In this document: positions 8,491-17,502 of the stretch, piece by piece
Numbering within the stretch: position 1 is the stretch's first letter
Layout of the letters: each line of letters begins with the position of its first letter
NCBI GenBank assembly: GCA_964562425.1
Contig: CAZLTJ010000001.1
Span: 1-61,634, forward strand
Origin: JAUWMV01 sp964562425
GTDB taxonomy: Bacteria > UBP14 > UBA6098 > B30-G16
Direction: 5' to 3'
DNA: 61,634 bases
Made by a program: the position numbers and the translations under genes
Notes under the pieces: model-generated
Told to the model about the DNA's origin: nothing
Database searches by the model: none
The model's input: the letters and a program-made list of their open reading frames with translations, nothing else

Positions 8491-8796
8491 ATGCAAAATC
8501 GGAGTTTAATAGGTGGAAAAATTCAGATCGAATTGGATGAAAAAATAGCAGAGGGAATATACTCAAACCTTGTTATAATTGCACATTCACCCTCAGAATT
8601 TATACTTGATTTTATACGAACCGTTCCCGGAGCACCAAAAGCCAAAGTCCAATCAAGAATAATAATGACACCTATAAGTCTCAAAAATCTTAATAGAGCT
8701 CTTGGAGAGAACATAAAAAAATTCGAAGAGAAGTTCGGTGAGATTAAAATTTCTGATGAGAAATCAGATAAAACCATCGGTTTTTCAGTAGATTAA
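8491..8796 (+). CDS. DUF3467 family protein
   Basis: A 101-residue protein matching DUF3467 by its core: IELDEKIAEGIYSNLV, SEFILDFIR, PGAPKAKVQSRIIMTP. The family is small, soluble and widespread in bacteria, with no established function that I know of. A GGAG Shine-Dalgarno lies 7 bases before the ATG. It appears to be monocistronic, since the next gene has its own promoter-like sequence. Confidence 0.9.
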   Translation: MQNRSLIGGKIQIELDEKIAEGIYSNLVIIAHSPSEFILDFIRTVPGAPKAKVQSRIIMTPISLKNLNRALGENIKKFEEKFGEIKISDEKSDKTIGFSVD

Positions 8797-8816
8797 TTTT
8801 TAACTCATTCGTAATC

Positions 8817-8844
8817 TTGACAAAAGAAATTTCACAAATATCTT
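8817..8844 (+). promoter_or_regulatory. Putative promoter of the periplasmic thioredoxin gene
   Basis: TTGACA (8817-8822), 16-base spacer, TATCTT (8839-8844), 36 bases before the ATG at 8881. One of the closest matches to the sigma70 consensus in the window. Confidence 0.6.
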
Positions 8845-8880
8845 TAAGCAAATACTAGAATAGAAGTTCGGAGGATAAAT

Positions 8881-9402
8881 ATGTGGAACCGTGTGTTAAT
8901 TACAACAATTATACTTGGATTTCTTTTTACTTTTGCTATACCAGAAGCACCACCAGTTGAAAAGCCAAAACTAAACTGGGCACCAATCGGCAAAGTCGAA
9001 GGCTCTGCAAAGAATGAAAACAAAATAGCGATGATTTACGTAACAAGTAATGGCTGTGCTTGGTGTAGAAAATTCTATAATAATACTTTAAATAATCCCG
9101 AAATTATTATCAAACTTAATGAGAAATTCCGATATGCTAAAGTAAATATATCCTCTCATGCAAAAATCGAGTATCAGGGAAAAACCATAACAGAAAAAAG
9201 ATTAGGTAGGATTTTATTAGTACGATCCACTCCGACAACACTCTTCTATAACGACGACAACAAAGTTATCGCACGAATTCCCGGGTATATGTCTGTCAAG
9301 GATTTCTCGAAGGTTCTGACTTATTTGGGCGATGGCTGGTTTAAGGACATAAGTTACGAGGACTATATTAAAAGCGAAGAAAAGCTCAATAAGAAGAATT
9401 AA
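8881..9402 (+). CDS. Secreted or membrane-anchored thioredoxin-fold protein (CAWC motif)
   Basis: The 173-residue protein begins with a hydrophobic signal or anchor (about residues 5-20) and carries a thioredoxin-fold redox motif CAWC (Cys59, Cys62) with the cis-proline context RSTPTTLFY. It resembles the DsbD-gamma/Thioredoxin_7 type periplasmic thiol proteins. A GGAGG Shine-Dalgarno lies 7 bases upstream. It probably reduces or isomerises disulfides in the periplasm; the partner is unknown. Confidence 0.82.
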   Translation: MWNRVLITTIILGFLFTFAIPEAPPVEKPKLNWAPIGKVEGSAKNENKIAMIYVTSNGCAWCRKFYNNTLNNPEIIIKLNEKFRYAKVNISSHAKIEYQGKTITEKRLGRILLVRSTPTTLFYNDDNKVIARIPGYMSVKDFSKVLTYLGDGWFKDISYEDYIKSEEKLNKKN

Positions 9403-9591
9403 AGAGCTTTACAAAGCATCCTATTAACACATATATTCTTAAGTCAAGTAAAAAACAAAAGAGAAACTTCTATTAAAAAAAAAATCTTCGAATTATAACG
9501 CAAAAAATGACATCCAACTAAATTAACAAGCCGTTTCTCCTAAGTCTCAAGTCAATTAACGAATAACTTTTGAAATTACTTGAAAAAATGC

Positions 9592-9619
9592 TTGCCAAGT
9601 TGTGTGTAGGAGTTACCTT
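9592..9619 (+). promoter_or_regulatory. Putative promoter upstream of the zapB-like/zapA/rny genes
   Basis: TTGCCA (9592-9597), 16-base spacer, TACCTT (9614-9619). The -35 has the GCTTGNCA context typical of this genome. A perfect 6-bp hairpin TGGTGA/TCACCA with a 6-base loop follows at 9627-9644 in the presumed leader, 37 bases before the ATG. Confidence 0.4.
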
Positions 9620-9681
9620 ATGGAAGTGGTGATTGTTTTCACCATTTAATATAAATCCAGATTTTTGTAAGGAGGATTAAT

Positions 9682-9939
9682 ATGGAAGATATTTTGGGAG
9701 TTTTAGAATATCAAATCGGTCGGCTTCTTGAAGCAGTTGTCAAACTAAAAAAAGAAAGAACCGAACTAATAGAAGAACGAGAAAGATTAAACGAAAGAGT
9801 GAACCAGCTTCAATCGGAATACGATAATATAAGACGCGATTATGAGCAACTGAAACAGTCCTCAACTGGAACTGATGCGGCAAAGACAAGACTTGATTCA
9901 CTCCTTCAAAGAATCAACGATGTTCTTGGCGAGAGCTAA
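9682..9939 (+). CDS. Small coiled-coil protein, ZapB-like
   Basis: An 85-residue protein that is almost entirely charged coiled coil (heptad Leu, Val and Ile between Lys, Glu and Arg; residues about 5-60), with a short conserved-looking tail RLDSLLQRINDVLGE. Such proteins are commonly encoded just before zapA and resemble cell-division protein ZapB, which bridges the Z-ring through ZapA. The assignment rests on size, coiled coil and position 39 bases upstream of zapA, not on strong sequence identity. GGAGG precedes the ATG. Confidence 0.65.
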   Translation: MEDILGVLEYQIGRLLEAVVKLKKERTELIEERERLNERVNQLQSEYDNIRRDYEQLKQSSTGTDAAKTRLDSLLQRINDVLGES

Positions 9940-9978
9940 GAACGTTTTATATAAATAAAAAAAGGCTAGGAAACGCTT

Positions 9979-10284
9979 ATGGCGGAATCGGAAAAAATAA
10001 CGATTCCTGTTAAAGTTTTCAATTATGACCTCAAAATAATAACCGATGAGCAACCAGAATATGTTAAACAAGTTGCTCAATACGTTGATTCTAAGATATT
10101 TGAGGTTACAGGTGGAGCAAGTACAAGCTCCCTTATTCGAGCAATTCTTCTCGCTGCGTTAAATATTACCGATGAATTGTTCAAAGAGAGAAAAAGAATT
10201 GATCAGTTTTCAGAAAGAATTATAAATCAAACGAAAATCCTTAACAAAAAACTTTCTGAATTACAACCAGAAATAGAAGATTAG
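9979..10284 (+). CDS. zapA: Cell division protein ZapA
   Basis: The 101-residue protein has the ZapA pattern: N-terminal strand pair (ITIPVKVFNYDLKI), then EYVKQVAQYVDSKI and a helix ILLAALNITDELF, ending in a coiled coil. ZapA binds FtsZ and promotes Z-ring bundling. It sits between the ZapB-like gene and rny, an arrangement seen in several FCB and delta-proteobacterial genomes. No strong Shine-Dalgarno; AGGAAACGCTT lies upstream. Confidence 0.9.
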   Translation: MAESEKITIPVKVFNYDLKIITDEQPEYVKQVAQYVDSKIFEVTGGASTSSLIRAILLAALNITDELFKERKRIDQFSERIINQTKILNKKLSELQPEIED

Positions 10285-10377
10285 TTAAGTTTTTGCATAC
10301 CTTATTTTTTTCTCTTAAGGGAGCCGTTCTATTCACTCCATTTTTTAAGACGTTTCCTGCCACGGGAGGTCGCATAA

Positions 10378-11937
10378 ATGATAGAAACAGGTATATTATT
10401 TGGAATAATATTCGCAATAATTGGTGCAGTAATAGGATTCTTCATTTCAAAGGCTGCTACATCGAGGATTATTTCAGATGCAAAAAGTAAAGCCAAAACC
10501 CTAAAAGAAGAAGTTGATAAAGAACTTGAGTTTAGAAAGAGCAAACTAGAGCTTGAAGTAGAAAGAGAACGAACTCGACAACGCTCAGATTTCGAGCGTA
10601 TGACAAAAGCGAAAAGAGTGGAACTCGAACGTCTCGAAAAAAGACTGCAAGACCAAAGAGAATCTATTGAAAGTCGCGCTGATCTTATGCGTAAACGCGA
10701 GAAAGAATGGATCGCTAAAGAAAGACAAATTCATACAAAAGAAAATGCTATCAAAGAGAAAGAAAACCAGCTTACACATTTAATCCGTAGAGAGAATGAA
10801 AAACTTGAAAGAATAGCAGGAATGACGCAGGAGGAAGCCAAGCGTATTCTTATGGAGAATTTAATTTCTGAAGCCAAAGCTGAAGCCTTACAAAAGATAA
10901 AGCAGATTAGAGATGAATCAGAACACGAAGCAGAAAGACAGTCCAGGGAGATAATAATATCTTCAATTCAACGCTGTGCAGCTGAAACGACAGTTGAATC
11001 TACTGTCTCAGTTGTAACACTTCCCTCCGATGAGATTAAAGGGAGAATTATCGGTCGAGAGGGAAGGAATATCCGAGCATTTGAAACTGCTTCTGGTGTT
11101 GATGTTATTGTGGATGATACTCCTGAGGCAATTATTCTCTCCGGTTATGATCCAATTCGACGAGAGATTGCAAGAATCGCTATGGAAAAATTAATTATGG
11201 ATGGTAGAATTCATCCTGCCAGAATTGAGGAGGTTTTAGCCAAAGCAGAAAAGGAGATCGAAGGTATTTTCAAGGAAACTGGTGAGCAAGTGTGTTTCGA
11301 ACTTGGTGTACACGATCTTCAACCGGAATTAATTAATATTATAGGTCGATTGAAATTCCGCACAAGTTACGGTCAGAATGTTCTTCAACATGCAAAAGAA
11401 GTCTCTTGGATCTCAGGTTATATTGCGAGTGAATTAGAATTGGACCCTCGAATAGCCAGACGCTGCGGTTTGCTTCACGATATAGGCAAAGCTGTTGATC
11501 GAGGACAAGAAGGCACACACACTCAACTTGGTTACGAAATAGCTAAGAAATACGGTGAAAAAGATCCAATTCTAAATTCTATATTAGCTCATCATGAGGA
11601 TGTAGAAGTTACAACTCCATATACGATAATTATACAGGCAGCAGATGCAATATCTGGAGCAAGACCTGGAGCAAGAAGAGAAACTATTGAGAACTATATT
11701 AAAAGACTTCAAAAACTTGAAGAATTGGCGGATTCTTTCCCGGGTGTTCAGAAAACATATGCAATCCAGGCAGGAAGAGAGATTCGAGTTATCGTTGAAC
11801 CAATTAAAGTTTCGGATCAGGAGAGCGAAATACTCGCAGCTGAAATCTCTCAGAAAATTGAACTCGATATGGAGTATCCCGGACAGATTAAGGTTACCGT
11901 AATCCGCGAGACTAGAGCAATTGATTACGCAAGATAG
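10378..11937 (+). CDS. rny: Ribonuclease Y
   Basis: A 519-residue endoribonuclease with the standard RNase Y layout: an N-terminal membrane helix (residues 4-24), a long coiled coil (about 30-200), a KH domain with GRIIGREGRN (222-231) and an HD domain with the catalytic His367-Asp368 (LLHDIGKAVD). It initiates mRNA decay at the membrane. Length is normal. A GGGAGG Shine-Dalgarno lies 11 bases before the ATG and can pair with CCTGCC just upstream, which might modulate translation. ymdB follows, as in many bacteria. Confidence 0.98.
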   Translation: MIETGILFGIIFAIIGAVIGFFISKAATSRIISDAKSKAKTLKEEVDKELEFRKSKLELEVERERTRQRSDFERMTKAKRVELERLEKRLQDQRESIESRADLMRKREKEWIAKERQIHTKENAIKEKENQLTHLIRRENEKLERIAGMTQEEAKRILMENLISEAKAEALQKIKQIRDESEHEAERQSREIIISSIQRCAAETTVESTVSVVTLPSDEIKGRIIGREGRNIRAFETASGVDVIVDDTPEAIILSGYDPIRREIARIAMEKLIMDGRIHPARIEEVLAKAEKEIEGIFKETGEQVCFELGVHDLQPELINIIGRLKFRTSYGQNVLQHAKEVSWISGYIASELELDPRIARRCGLLHDIGKAVDRGQEGTHTQLGYEIAKKYGEKDPILNSILAHHEDVEVTTPYTIIIQAADAISGARPGARRETIENYIKRLQKLEELADSFPGVQKTYAIQAGREIRVIVEPIKVSDQESEILAAEISQKIELDMEYPGQIKVTVIRETRAIDYAR

Positions 11938-12010
11938 TATCTTCTTACTGAAATTATATTTATTAACTTCACTCGATTGAAAACTACAAAGTGCTTATAG
12001 AAAGGATACC

Positions 12011-12820
12011 ATGAATTCAGTAGTTGCTTTAGTGTTAGGCGATATCTTCGGTAAATCTGGTAAAAGAGCTATTCACAATTATCTATCGACGATAAAGGAA
12101 AAGCTCAAACCCGATATCATTATTGCCAATGCTGAGAATATTGCTGGAGGTTTTGGCATAACAGAAAACCTTGCAACAAAACTGCTTCGATACGGAATTG
12201 ATGTTATAACATTAGGAAATCATACGTGGAATAAAAGAGACGAACTTCGCGATGCATTAGATAAATATGAGAACATACTTAGACCAGCCAACTATCCACC
12301 AAATAATCCAGGACATGGTTCAACGATTTTCACATCAGAATCCGGTATTAAAATTGGTGTAATAAACCTTATGGGTCGAGTTTTCATGCCATCAATTGAT
12401 TGTCCCTTTAGAATCGGCTCAAACCATGTCGAAAGATTGAAAGAAGAAACAGAAATAATTCTCATCGATTTTCACGCTGAAGCCACCTCTGAGAAGATTG
12501 CGGCAGGCTATTTTTTTGATGGCAAGACCTCAGCAGTATTTGGAACACACACTCATGTTCAAACGGTGGACAATAAAATACTTAAAGGAGGAACAGCATA
12601 TATAACCGATCTTGGAATGACAGGACCACACGATTCAGTAATTGGAATAAAACCGCATCTTGCAATCGAGCATCTTATAAAGGGAGTTCAAGTAAGATTT
12701 GAACCGTCTGATCAAGGTACAAGAATACAGGGAGCGATAATTAAAATTGACTCAGAAACCGGTAAAGCAATAAGTATAGATAGAATAGACATGCCAGTAA
12801 CGGATTTCGACATCGAATAG
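12011..12820 (+). CDS. ymdB: YmdB-type metallophosphoesterase (TIGR00282)
   Basis: A 269-residue binuclear metallophosphoesterase. Metal-site motifs are visible in order: GDIFGKSG, NAENIAGG, LGNHTW, DFHAEATSEK and GTHTHVQT. In Bacillus, YmdB hydrolyses 2',3'-cAMP and lies beside rny, as here (73 bases downstream). Length agrees with the family. The substrate in this organism is inferred. Confidence 0.95.
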   Translation: MNSVVALVLGDIFGKSGKRAIHNYLSTIKEKLKPDIIIANAENIAGGFGITENLATKLLRYGIDVITLGNHTWNKRDELRDALDKYENILRPANYPPNNPGHGSTIFTSESGIKIGVINLMGRVFMPSIDCPFRIGSNHVERLKEETEIILIDFHAEATSEKIAAGYFFDGKTSAVFGTHTHVQTVDNKILKGGTAYITDLGMTGPHDSVIGIKPHLAIEHLIKGVQVRFEPSDQGTRIQGAIIKIDSETGKAISIDRIDMPVTDFDIE

Positions 12821-13021
12821 AAATCGAGCCAAAAAAGGATATTAATTCTCATTTCTACAAATTTTCTATTCAATATCATAGATAAAACATAAATGTTATC
12901 TAAATGATGAAACTATCAAAATTCCATCATTTGAAGCAAGTAACATGATTGTACAATTTATATAATGGAAAGATAAATTTTCATATTAATTTGAATATTT
13001 AACCCTACACTAAATTCGTTA

Positions 13022-13348
13022 CTACTGCTCTTCCATGTCAACCAATTCGAATCCTTCATTTGTGGGAACTAAAAGTTTCAACTTACCTTCAAGTTTGTCT
13101 AAAACATTCCCGCACCATTGAGTAAGAAATTGTGCTCGTTCAAAAATTTCCATAGACTTTTCTAATGATATTTCATTATTTTCTAGATTTATAACAAGTT
13201 CTTCTAATTCCTGTATAGCTATCTCAAAGGATTCTGGTTTGGTTTGTTTGTTTCCTTTTTTGGGGGATTTTTGGCATTTAGTTTTATTTACGGATTTATC
13301 TTTCTGGTCCACAGTTTTTTCCTCTTCTTTTCCGAATAAGTTTTCCAT
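13022..13348 (-). CDS. xseB: Exodeoxyribonuclease VII small subunit
   Basis: Residues 40-108 match XseB (FEIAIQELEELVINLENNE, then SLEKSMEIFERAQ). The first 40 residues are a lysine-rich extension not found in typical 60-80 residue XseB proteins. XseB multimers bind XseA to form the single-strand exonuclease. GAGGAAG lies before the ATG, supporting the long form. It is 11 bases downstream of kdsA. xseA is not in the window. Confidence 0.88.
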   Translation of the reverse strand: MENLFGKEEEKTVDQKDKSVNKTKCQKSPKKGNKQTKPESFEIAIQELEELVINLENNEISLEKSMEIFERAQFLTQWCGNVLDKLEGKLKLLVPTNEGFELVDMEEQ

Positions 13349-13359
13349 ATCTTCCTCAC

Positions 13360-14163
13360 TTATAGCATAAATATTTCATTGATATACCTTTCCACATCAT
13401 CAAGCGGAACCTGTATTTGCTTGTCAGAAATTGCATTATCAGGATCTGGATGTACCTCCATATATATACCATCAATCCCAAGAGCCATTCCAACCTTACC
13501 GAATGGTATCACAAAATTCCTATCACCTCCCGAGGATCCTTTTGCTCCACCAGGTTTCTGCGCTGTGTGAGTTACATCGAGTAGAACTGGATAACCCAAC
13601 TCCTTCATCAAGATAATAGAGCGAGTGTCAAGAATAAGATCGCCATAACCGAATGATGTACCTCGTTCGGTGAGTATAATCTGATTGTTACCTGTATTTT
13701 TAACCTTTTCTGCAATGTATTTCATATCGCTAGGCGTTAAAAACTGCCCTTTCTTAATATTCACAGCTTTTTTCGATGCTGCTGCAGCTAATACAAGATC
13801 GGTTTGCCTGCATAGAAATGCTGGAATTTGAATAATATCAACTATCGATGCCACAGCCTCAACTTGATAGGTCTCATGGACATCTGTAATAATAGGCAAA
13901 TCAAGTTCATCCTTAACACGTTCTAAAGCCAAAAGGCCTTTTGGAAAACCCATACCCCTGCTCGATGAAATTGAAAGTCTGTTCGCTTTATCGTAGGAGG
14001 CTTTGAAAATAAACGGGATATTTGCTCTTGCTGTAATATCTTTAAGAGTTCCTGCAGTTTCTAAAACCATCTCCACACTCTCGGCAGCACAAGGTCCAGC
14101 AATAAGTATCGGTCTGTTCTTCCCAATTTCAATACCTGATATTTCAAATGTATAATCACTCAT
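13360..14163 (-). CDS. kdsA: 3-deoxy-8-phosphooctulonate synthase (KDO-8-P synthase)
   Basis: The 267-residue enzyme condenses phosphoenolpyruvate with arabinose 5-phosphate to give KDO 8-phosphate for lipid A-core LPS. Motifs IAGPCAAES (21-29), FKASYDKANR, TDVHE and DVTHTAQKPG are clear. The Cys at position 25 is characteristic of the metal-dependent class (as in Aquifex) rather than the Asn of the E. coli metal-independent enzyme. Its presence implies an LPS-bearing outer membrane. It lies 62 bases after a TPR protein gene and 11 before xseB. Confidence 0.96.
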   Translation of the reverse strand: MSDYTFEISGIEIGKNRPILIAGPCAAESVEMVLETAGTLKDITARANIPFIFKASYDKANRLSISSSRGMGFPKGLLALERVKDELDLPIITDVHETYQVEAVASIVDIIQIPAFLCRQTDLVLAAAASKKAVNIKKGQFLTPSDMKYIAEKVKNTGNNQIILTERGTSFGYGDLILDTRSIILMKELGYPVLLDVTHTAQKPGGAKGSSGGDRNFVIPFGKVGMALGIDGIYMEVHPDPDNAISDKQIQVPLDDVERYINEIFML

Positions 14164-14225
14164 ATTTTACGTGAACTTATGTTTTCAATCTACTATTCTA
14201 AAAAGAATCAACCTTTCATATATAA

Positions 14226-15893
14226 CTATTTATCATCGATGTCATCACTCTTAATCTCATTTTTTCTAATCTTTTCTATAACTATGTTATTATAAGGATT
14301 AAGGTCAATGCTTTTTTTCCAGTAAAAAAGAGCGGAATCAACTTTCCCAAGGGAAAAATATGCGTCACCAATATGATCTTGAATTGTTGGATCCTTCCCA
14401 AAAATGTTTTCTGCTCTGAGCAAAACATCTAATGCGCTTTTTACCTTACCTTTTCTGAAAAGTGCCCATCCATAGCTATCGATATAAGCTGCATTATCTG
14501 GATCCTTTTTCAGAGCTTTTTTAATTAGCTTTGATGCAAACTTTATTCTATGATTATCGTCAACTAATAAATATCCAAGATAATTCAATATTTGTGGGTT
14601 ATCTGGGTCATGTTTATACAATTTTTCAAGAATTGTAATAGCTTCAGGTCTATAACCAGCTCTTTCCCTCGTATCCCCCAAAGCAAAAAGAACTTTATTA
14701 TCGTCTGGTTGCAGAAATAACGCTTTCTGAAGCCACCTGGATGCCAAATCATACAAACCCACTTCAGTAAATATTGCACCACCCCAGAATAAGAATTTAA
14801 ATTTCTCCTGTAATTTCTCAAGTCCCTGATTAAGTGTGGAAATCAAACTATCATACTTTTCTTGCATTCCATATATTCTTGCTAAATTGGTATATGTTTC
14901 ACCTCTAGGTTCAATTTCTAGAGATCTTTCATAATTCACAACAGCAGAATCAAAAAGTTCAAGCTTTTCGCAGCAAATTCCTAAGTAGAAATAAATATCT
15001 GCATTTTTCCGACCGAGTCTAACAGCCTGGTTTAATAACTGTAATGCATATTCATCCTCACCAATATATAATAGATAGTAACCGTAAGGTTGCAAAACAT
15101 CCGCAGAATCCTTGGGAAATCTTCCTAAATACGTTTGAATAAGTAAATCCAAGCGTTGGCTATTCAATCTCGAAGTTAACAATTCTCTCAGAATGTTTAA
15201 TCGTGCATCAGGATCATCGTGTGTAATCCTCAGAAATCTGCTATATAATGAAAATAATGAATCCTCCATTCCCAGATGAAAGTATAACGAGAAAAGCACC
15301 TCATAAACTTCTTTTAGGGAAATATCTATTGAAATAGACTTGTTAAGATACTCTATAGCTAACTCATAATCACCTATTCTTCCATAGGCTAATCCAGTTT
15401 TAAGTAATAACTCCATAGATTCTGGGGATTTTTTTAAACCATCCAAACCCACGTTGATCGTTTGCTTAAAATTACCTTTCGCATTGAAACATCGCATGAG
15501 TTCAGAATAGTCTCTTTCCTGTGCCAGATGCGACTCGACGATAAAAGGCAAAGCTCTTTCGCATTTCCCCTTTATTAAATTTATTCTCCCAATCAGTAAA
15601 TTAACCTCTTCATCGTTTGGAGAAATCTTTTGAGCTTCAATAGCTTTATCCATTGCTTTGTCGTAAAAACCCTTACTATAAAGAACTTCGCTAATACAAT
15701 ATTTTATTGTCGGGTCTCTCGGAGCAAACAATTCAGCAAGCAAATACTTCTCGAGTGCGCTTTGAAAATCACTATAAATATGTTGCTCTATAAGCCCCTG
15801 GCTGAATATCTCCAAAGCAGTGTAAGTATCTTGAGCTGAAACAGACACAACAATAAAAAGAAGGATTAAAAAAATTTTACACTTTTTATACAT
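14226..15893 (-). CDS. Secreted tetratricopeptide-repeat protein
   Basis: A 555-residue protein with a signal peptide (Lys-rich start, hydrophobic core, cleavage near SVSAQ at 20-21), followed by about a dozen TPR units through the rest (for example DEEVNLLIGRINLIKGK, AVNYERSLEIEPRGET, NAAYIDSYGWALFRKGK). It is probably periplasmic and a protein-protein scaffold, perhaps in outer-membrane or secretion assembly. It heads a minus-strand run with kdsA and xseB. The specific role is unknown. Confidence 0.82.
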   Translation of the reverse strand: MYKKCKIFLILLFIVVSVSAQDTYTALEIFSQGLIEQHIYSDFQSALEKYLLAELFAPRDPTIKYCISEVLYSKGFYDKAMDKAIEAQKISPNDEEVNLLIGRINLIKGKCERALPFIVESHLAQERDYSELMRCFNAKGNFKQTINVGLDGLKKSPESMELLLKTGLAYGRIGDYELAIEYLNKSISIDISLKEVYEVLFSLYFHLGMEDSLFSLYSRFLRITHDDPDARLNILRELLTSRLNSQRLDLLIQTYLGRFPKDSADVLQPYGYYLLYIGEDEYALQLLNQAVRLGRKNADIYFYLGICCEKLELFDSAVVNYERSLEIEPRGETYTNLARIYGMQEKYDSLISTLNQGLEKLQEKFKFLFWGGAIFTEVGLYDLASRWLQKALFLQPDDNKVLFALGDTRERAGYRPEAITILEKLYKHDPDNPQILNYLGYLLVDDNHRIKFASKLIKKALKKDPDNAAYIDSYGWALFRKGKVKSALDVLLRAENIFGKDPTIQDHIGDAYFSLGKVDSALFYWKKSIDLNPYNNIVIEKIRKNEIKSDDIDDK

Positions 15894-16021
15894 CTGAGCA
15901 AATAAATCAATACTAATTTTACAGTCAATTAATTATTGTTTTTTTTAAGCATAGTAGTTTCTTGTGTGATTATAAATTTTTAAATTTGAATAATTTCTAA
16001 TATTGAAAAACTCAAACTTAA

Positions 16022-17185
16022 ATGGAACATTTAAAAATAGCATATATTGCCTATTACAATTTAAATAAAGATACTGCTGCTACCGAACACATTCTTAGCG
16101 TTGTAAATGGTTTATCGGCACTCGGTCATCAAATTGATTTAATAATCCCACGATTAGGTGATAGAAAACCTGATAAAAAAATCAATATAATTGAAACAGG
16201 TAGCAAAATATCGATTCTATTCGATATTGCAGCTTCTAAGAAAATAAATAAAGCTTACGATATAGTTTACATTAGAGATTATATGGGAGCAAATAAACTT
16301 ATTAACGCAATAAAAAAGAAGAACATTCCTATTTGTATCGAGCACAACGGTCTTATCCTTGAGGAAGCTATGAGATCACAAGATACTAAGTATAAAATTC
16401 TTGCGATCTTCGACTCAAAATTTACACTACCTAGAAGGCTAAAAAAAGCTGTTGTAAACATAGCAGTTACACCAACTATTGGCGAATATTACGTGAAAAA
16501 ATATAATTTGAATCCTAATAATTTTATCCATATTCCAAACGGCGTCGATATAAAACGTTTTCATCCTGAAAAGAATTTGCATTCATTTAGACGAGCCTTG
16601 GAACTTATCCCGGAGAATGATTTTTGGATAGGTTACATTGGCTCGATGTTCCCTTGGCATATGTTTGAAACACTCATAGGTGGATTTGAATTATTAGCTT
16701 CACAAAGAAAAGATGTCATGTTATTCTTGGGTGGTAGTGGACCCGAACTTGGTTTAATAAAAAAAATACTCAAAAGGAGTGAATTTACAAATCGAGTAAA
16801 ATTAATTTCGCCATTAAAAATATCAGAAAGTCGTAAATACATTCGAGCTCTCGATATTGGAATAGCATTAATGGATCCTGCAATAGCGAAATTTTGCTGG
16901 CAGGTTAAAATTAATCACAATGCTGCATCGGGAATACCAACGATAATAACTCATGAAGATGTGTTTAACGACCTTGAAAAAAGCGGTGTGGCTGTTGGTT
17001 TAAAGAAATTAACAAAAGAATCTGTTGCTAATGCAATAGATAATCTCATTGTTGATCACGTTACGAAAGATTTTGGGTACTTAGCGAGAATTTATGTTGA
17101 ACAAAATCTTTCTTGGGATATAATAGTTGAGAAAATTAGTAATCTTTTAATTTCAGTTGTTGGAGGTAAGAAATGGCAGATGTAG
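16022..17185 (+). CDS. Family 4 (GT-B) glycosyltransferase
   Basis: This 387-residue GT-B enzyme opens with KIAYIAYYN, has HIPNGVDIKRFHP at the domain linker, YIGSMFPWHM, then GGSGPEL and a C-terminal nucleotide-sugar site region (AASGIPTIIT). The usual EX7E region is present only loosely. It is probably cytoplasmic and membrane-peripheral, adding a sugar to a surface glycan or glycolipid; donor and acceptor unknown. It overlaps trxA by 13 bases. No clear Shine-Dalgarno is seen at the ATG. Confidence 0.88.
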   Translation: MEHLKIAYIAYYNLNKDTAATEHILSVVNGLSALGHQIDLIIPRLGDRKPDKKINIIETGSKISILFDIAASKKINKAYDIVYIRDYMGANKLINAIKKKNIPICIEHNGLILEEAMRSQDTKYKILAIFDSKFTLPRRLKKAVVNIAVTPTIGEYYVKKYNLNPNNFIHIPNGVDIKRFHPEKNLHSFRRALELIPENDFWIGYIGSMFPWHMFETLIGGFELLASQRKDVMLFLGGSGPELGLIKKILKRSEFTNRVKLISPLKISESRKYIRALDIGIALMDPAIAKFCWQVKINHNAASGIPTIITHEDVFNDLEKSGVAVGLKKLTKESVANAIDNLIVDHVTKDFGYLARIYVEQNLSWDIIVEKISNLLISVVGGKKWQM

Positions 17186-17502
17186 AACTGATCGGAGATT
17201 CTGAATTTGAAATTAAGGTATTAGAATCGAGCAAACCAGTTATGGTGGACTTTTCAGGTGAATGGTGCCCACCATGCAAGATGATTGCCCCTTTCGTGAC
17301 AAAAATCGCTAAGGAATTTAAAAATAAAATCAATGTCTATATGGTAGACGTAGATAGAAGCCCGAATATCGCTGCTACATACCAAATTATGAGTATTCCG
17401 GCATTGTTATTCTTCAAAGATGGAAAACCGATATCATCTATAATTGGAGCTGTGCCGTATAACCATATCCACAAGAAGGTTATGGAGGTTTTAGAAGTAT
17501 GA
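17173..17502 (+). CDS. trxA: Thioredoxin
   Basis: A 109-residue thioredoxin with FSGEWCPPCK (Cys32, Cys35) in place of the classical WCGPC, and a cis-proline SIPALLFF. It has no signal peptide and is cytoplasmic. GGAGG precedes the ATG inside the end of the glycosyltransferase gene. Its stop overlaps the start of the TlpA-like gene by 4 bases, so the three genes are one transcript. Confidence 0.93.
   Translation: MADVELIGDSEFEIKVLESSKPVMVDFSGEWCPPCKMIAPFVTKIAKEFKNKINVYMVDVDRSPNIAATYQIMSIPALLFFKDGKPISSIIGAVPYNHIHKKVMEVLEV

Noticed and set aside
9403..9681. 6S RNA beside the zapA locus
   Set aside because: 6S RNA is often found near zapA, but no long hairpin with a central bubble or matching ends could be traced here or in the 93-base gap before rny.
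12902..12932. AAATGATG/CATCATTT inverted repeat between ymdB and xseB
   Set aside because: It is AT-rich with a 15-base loop and no T tract; chance is as likely as a terminator.
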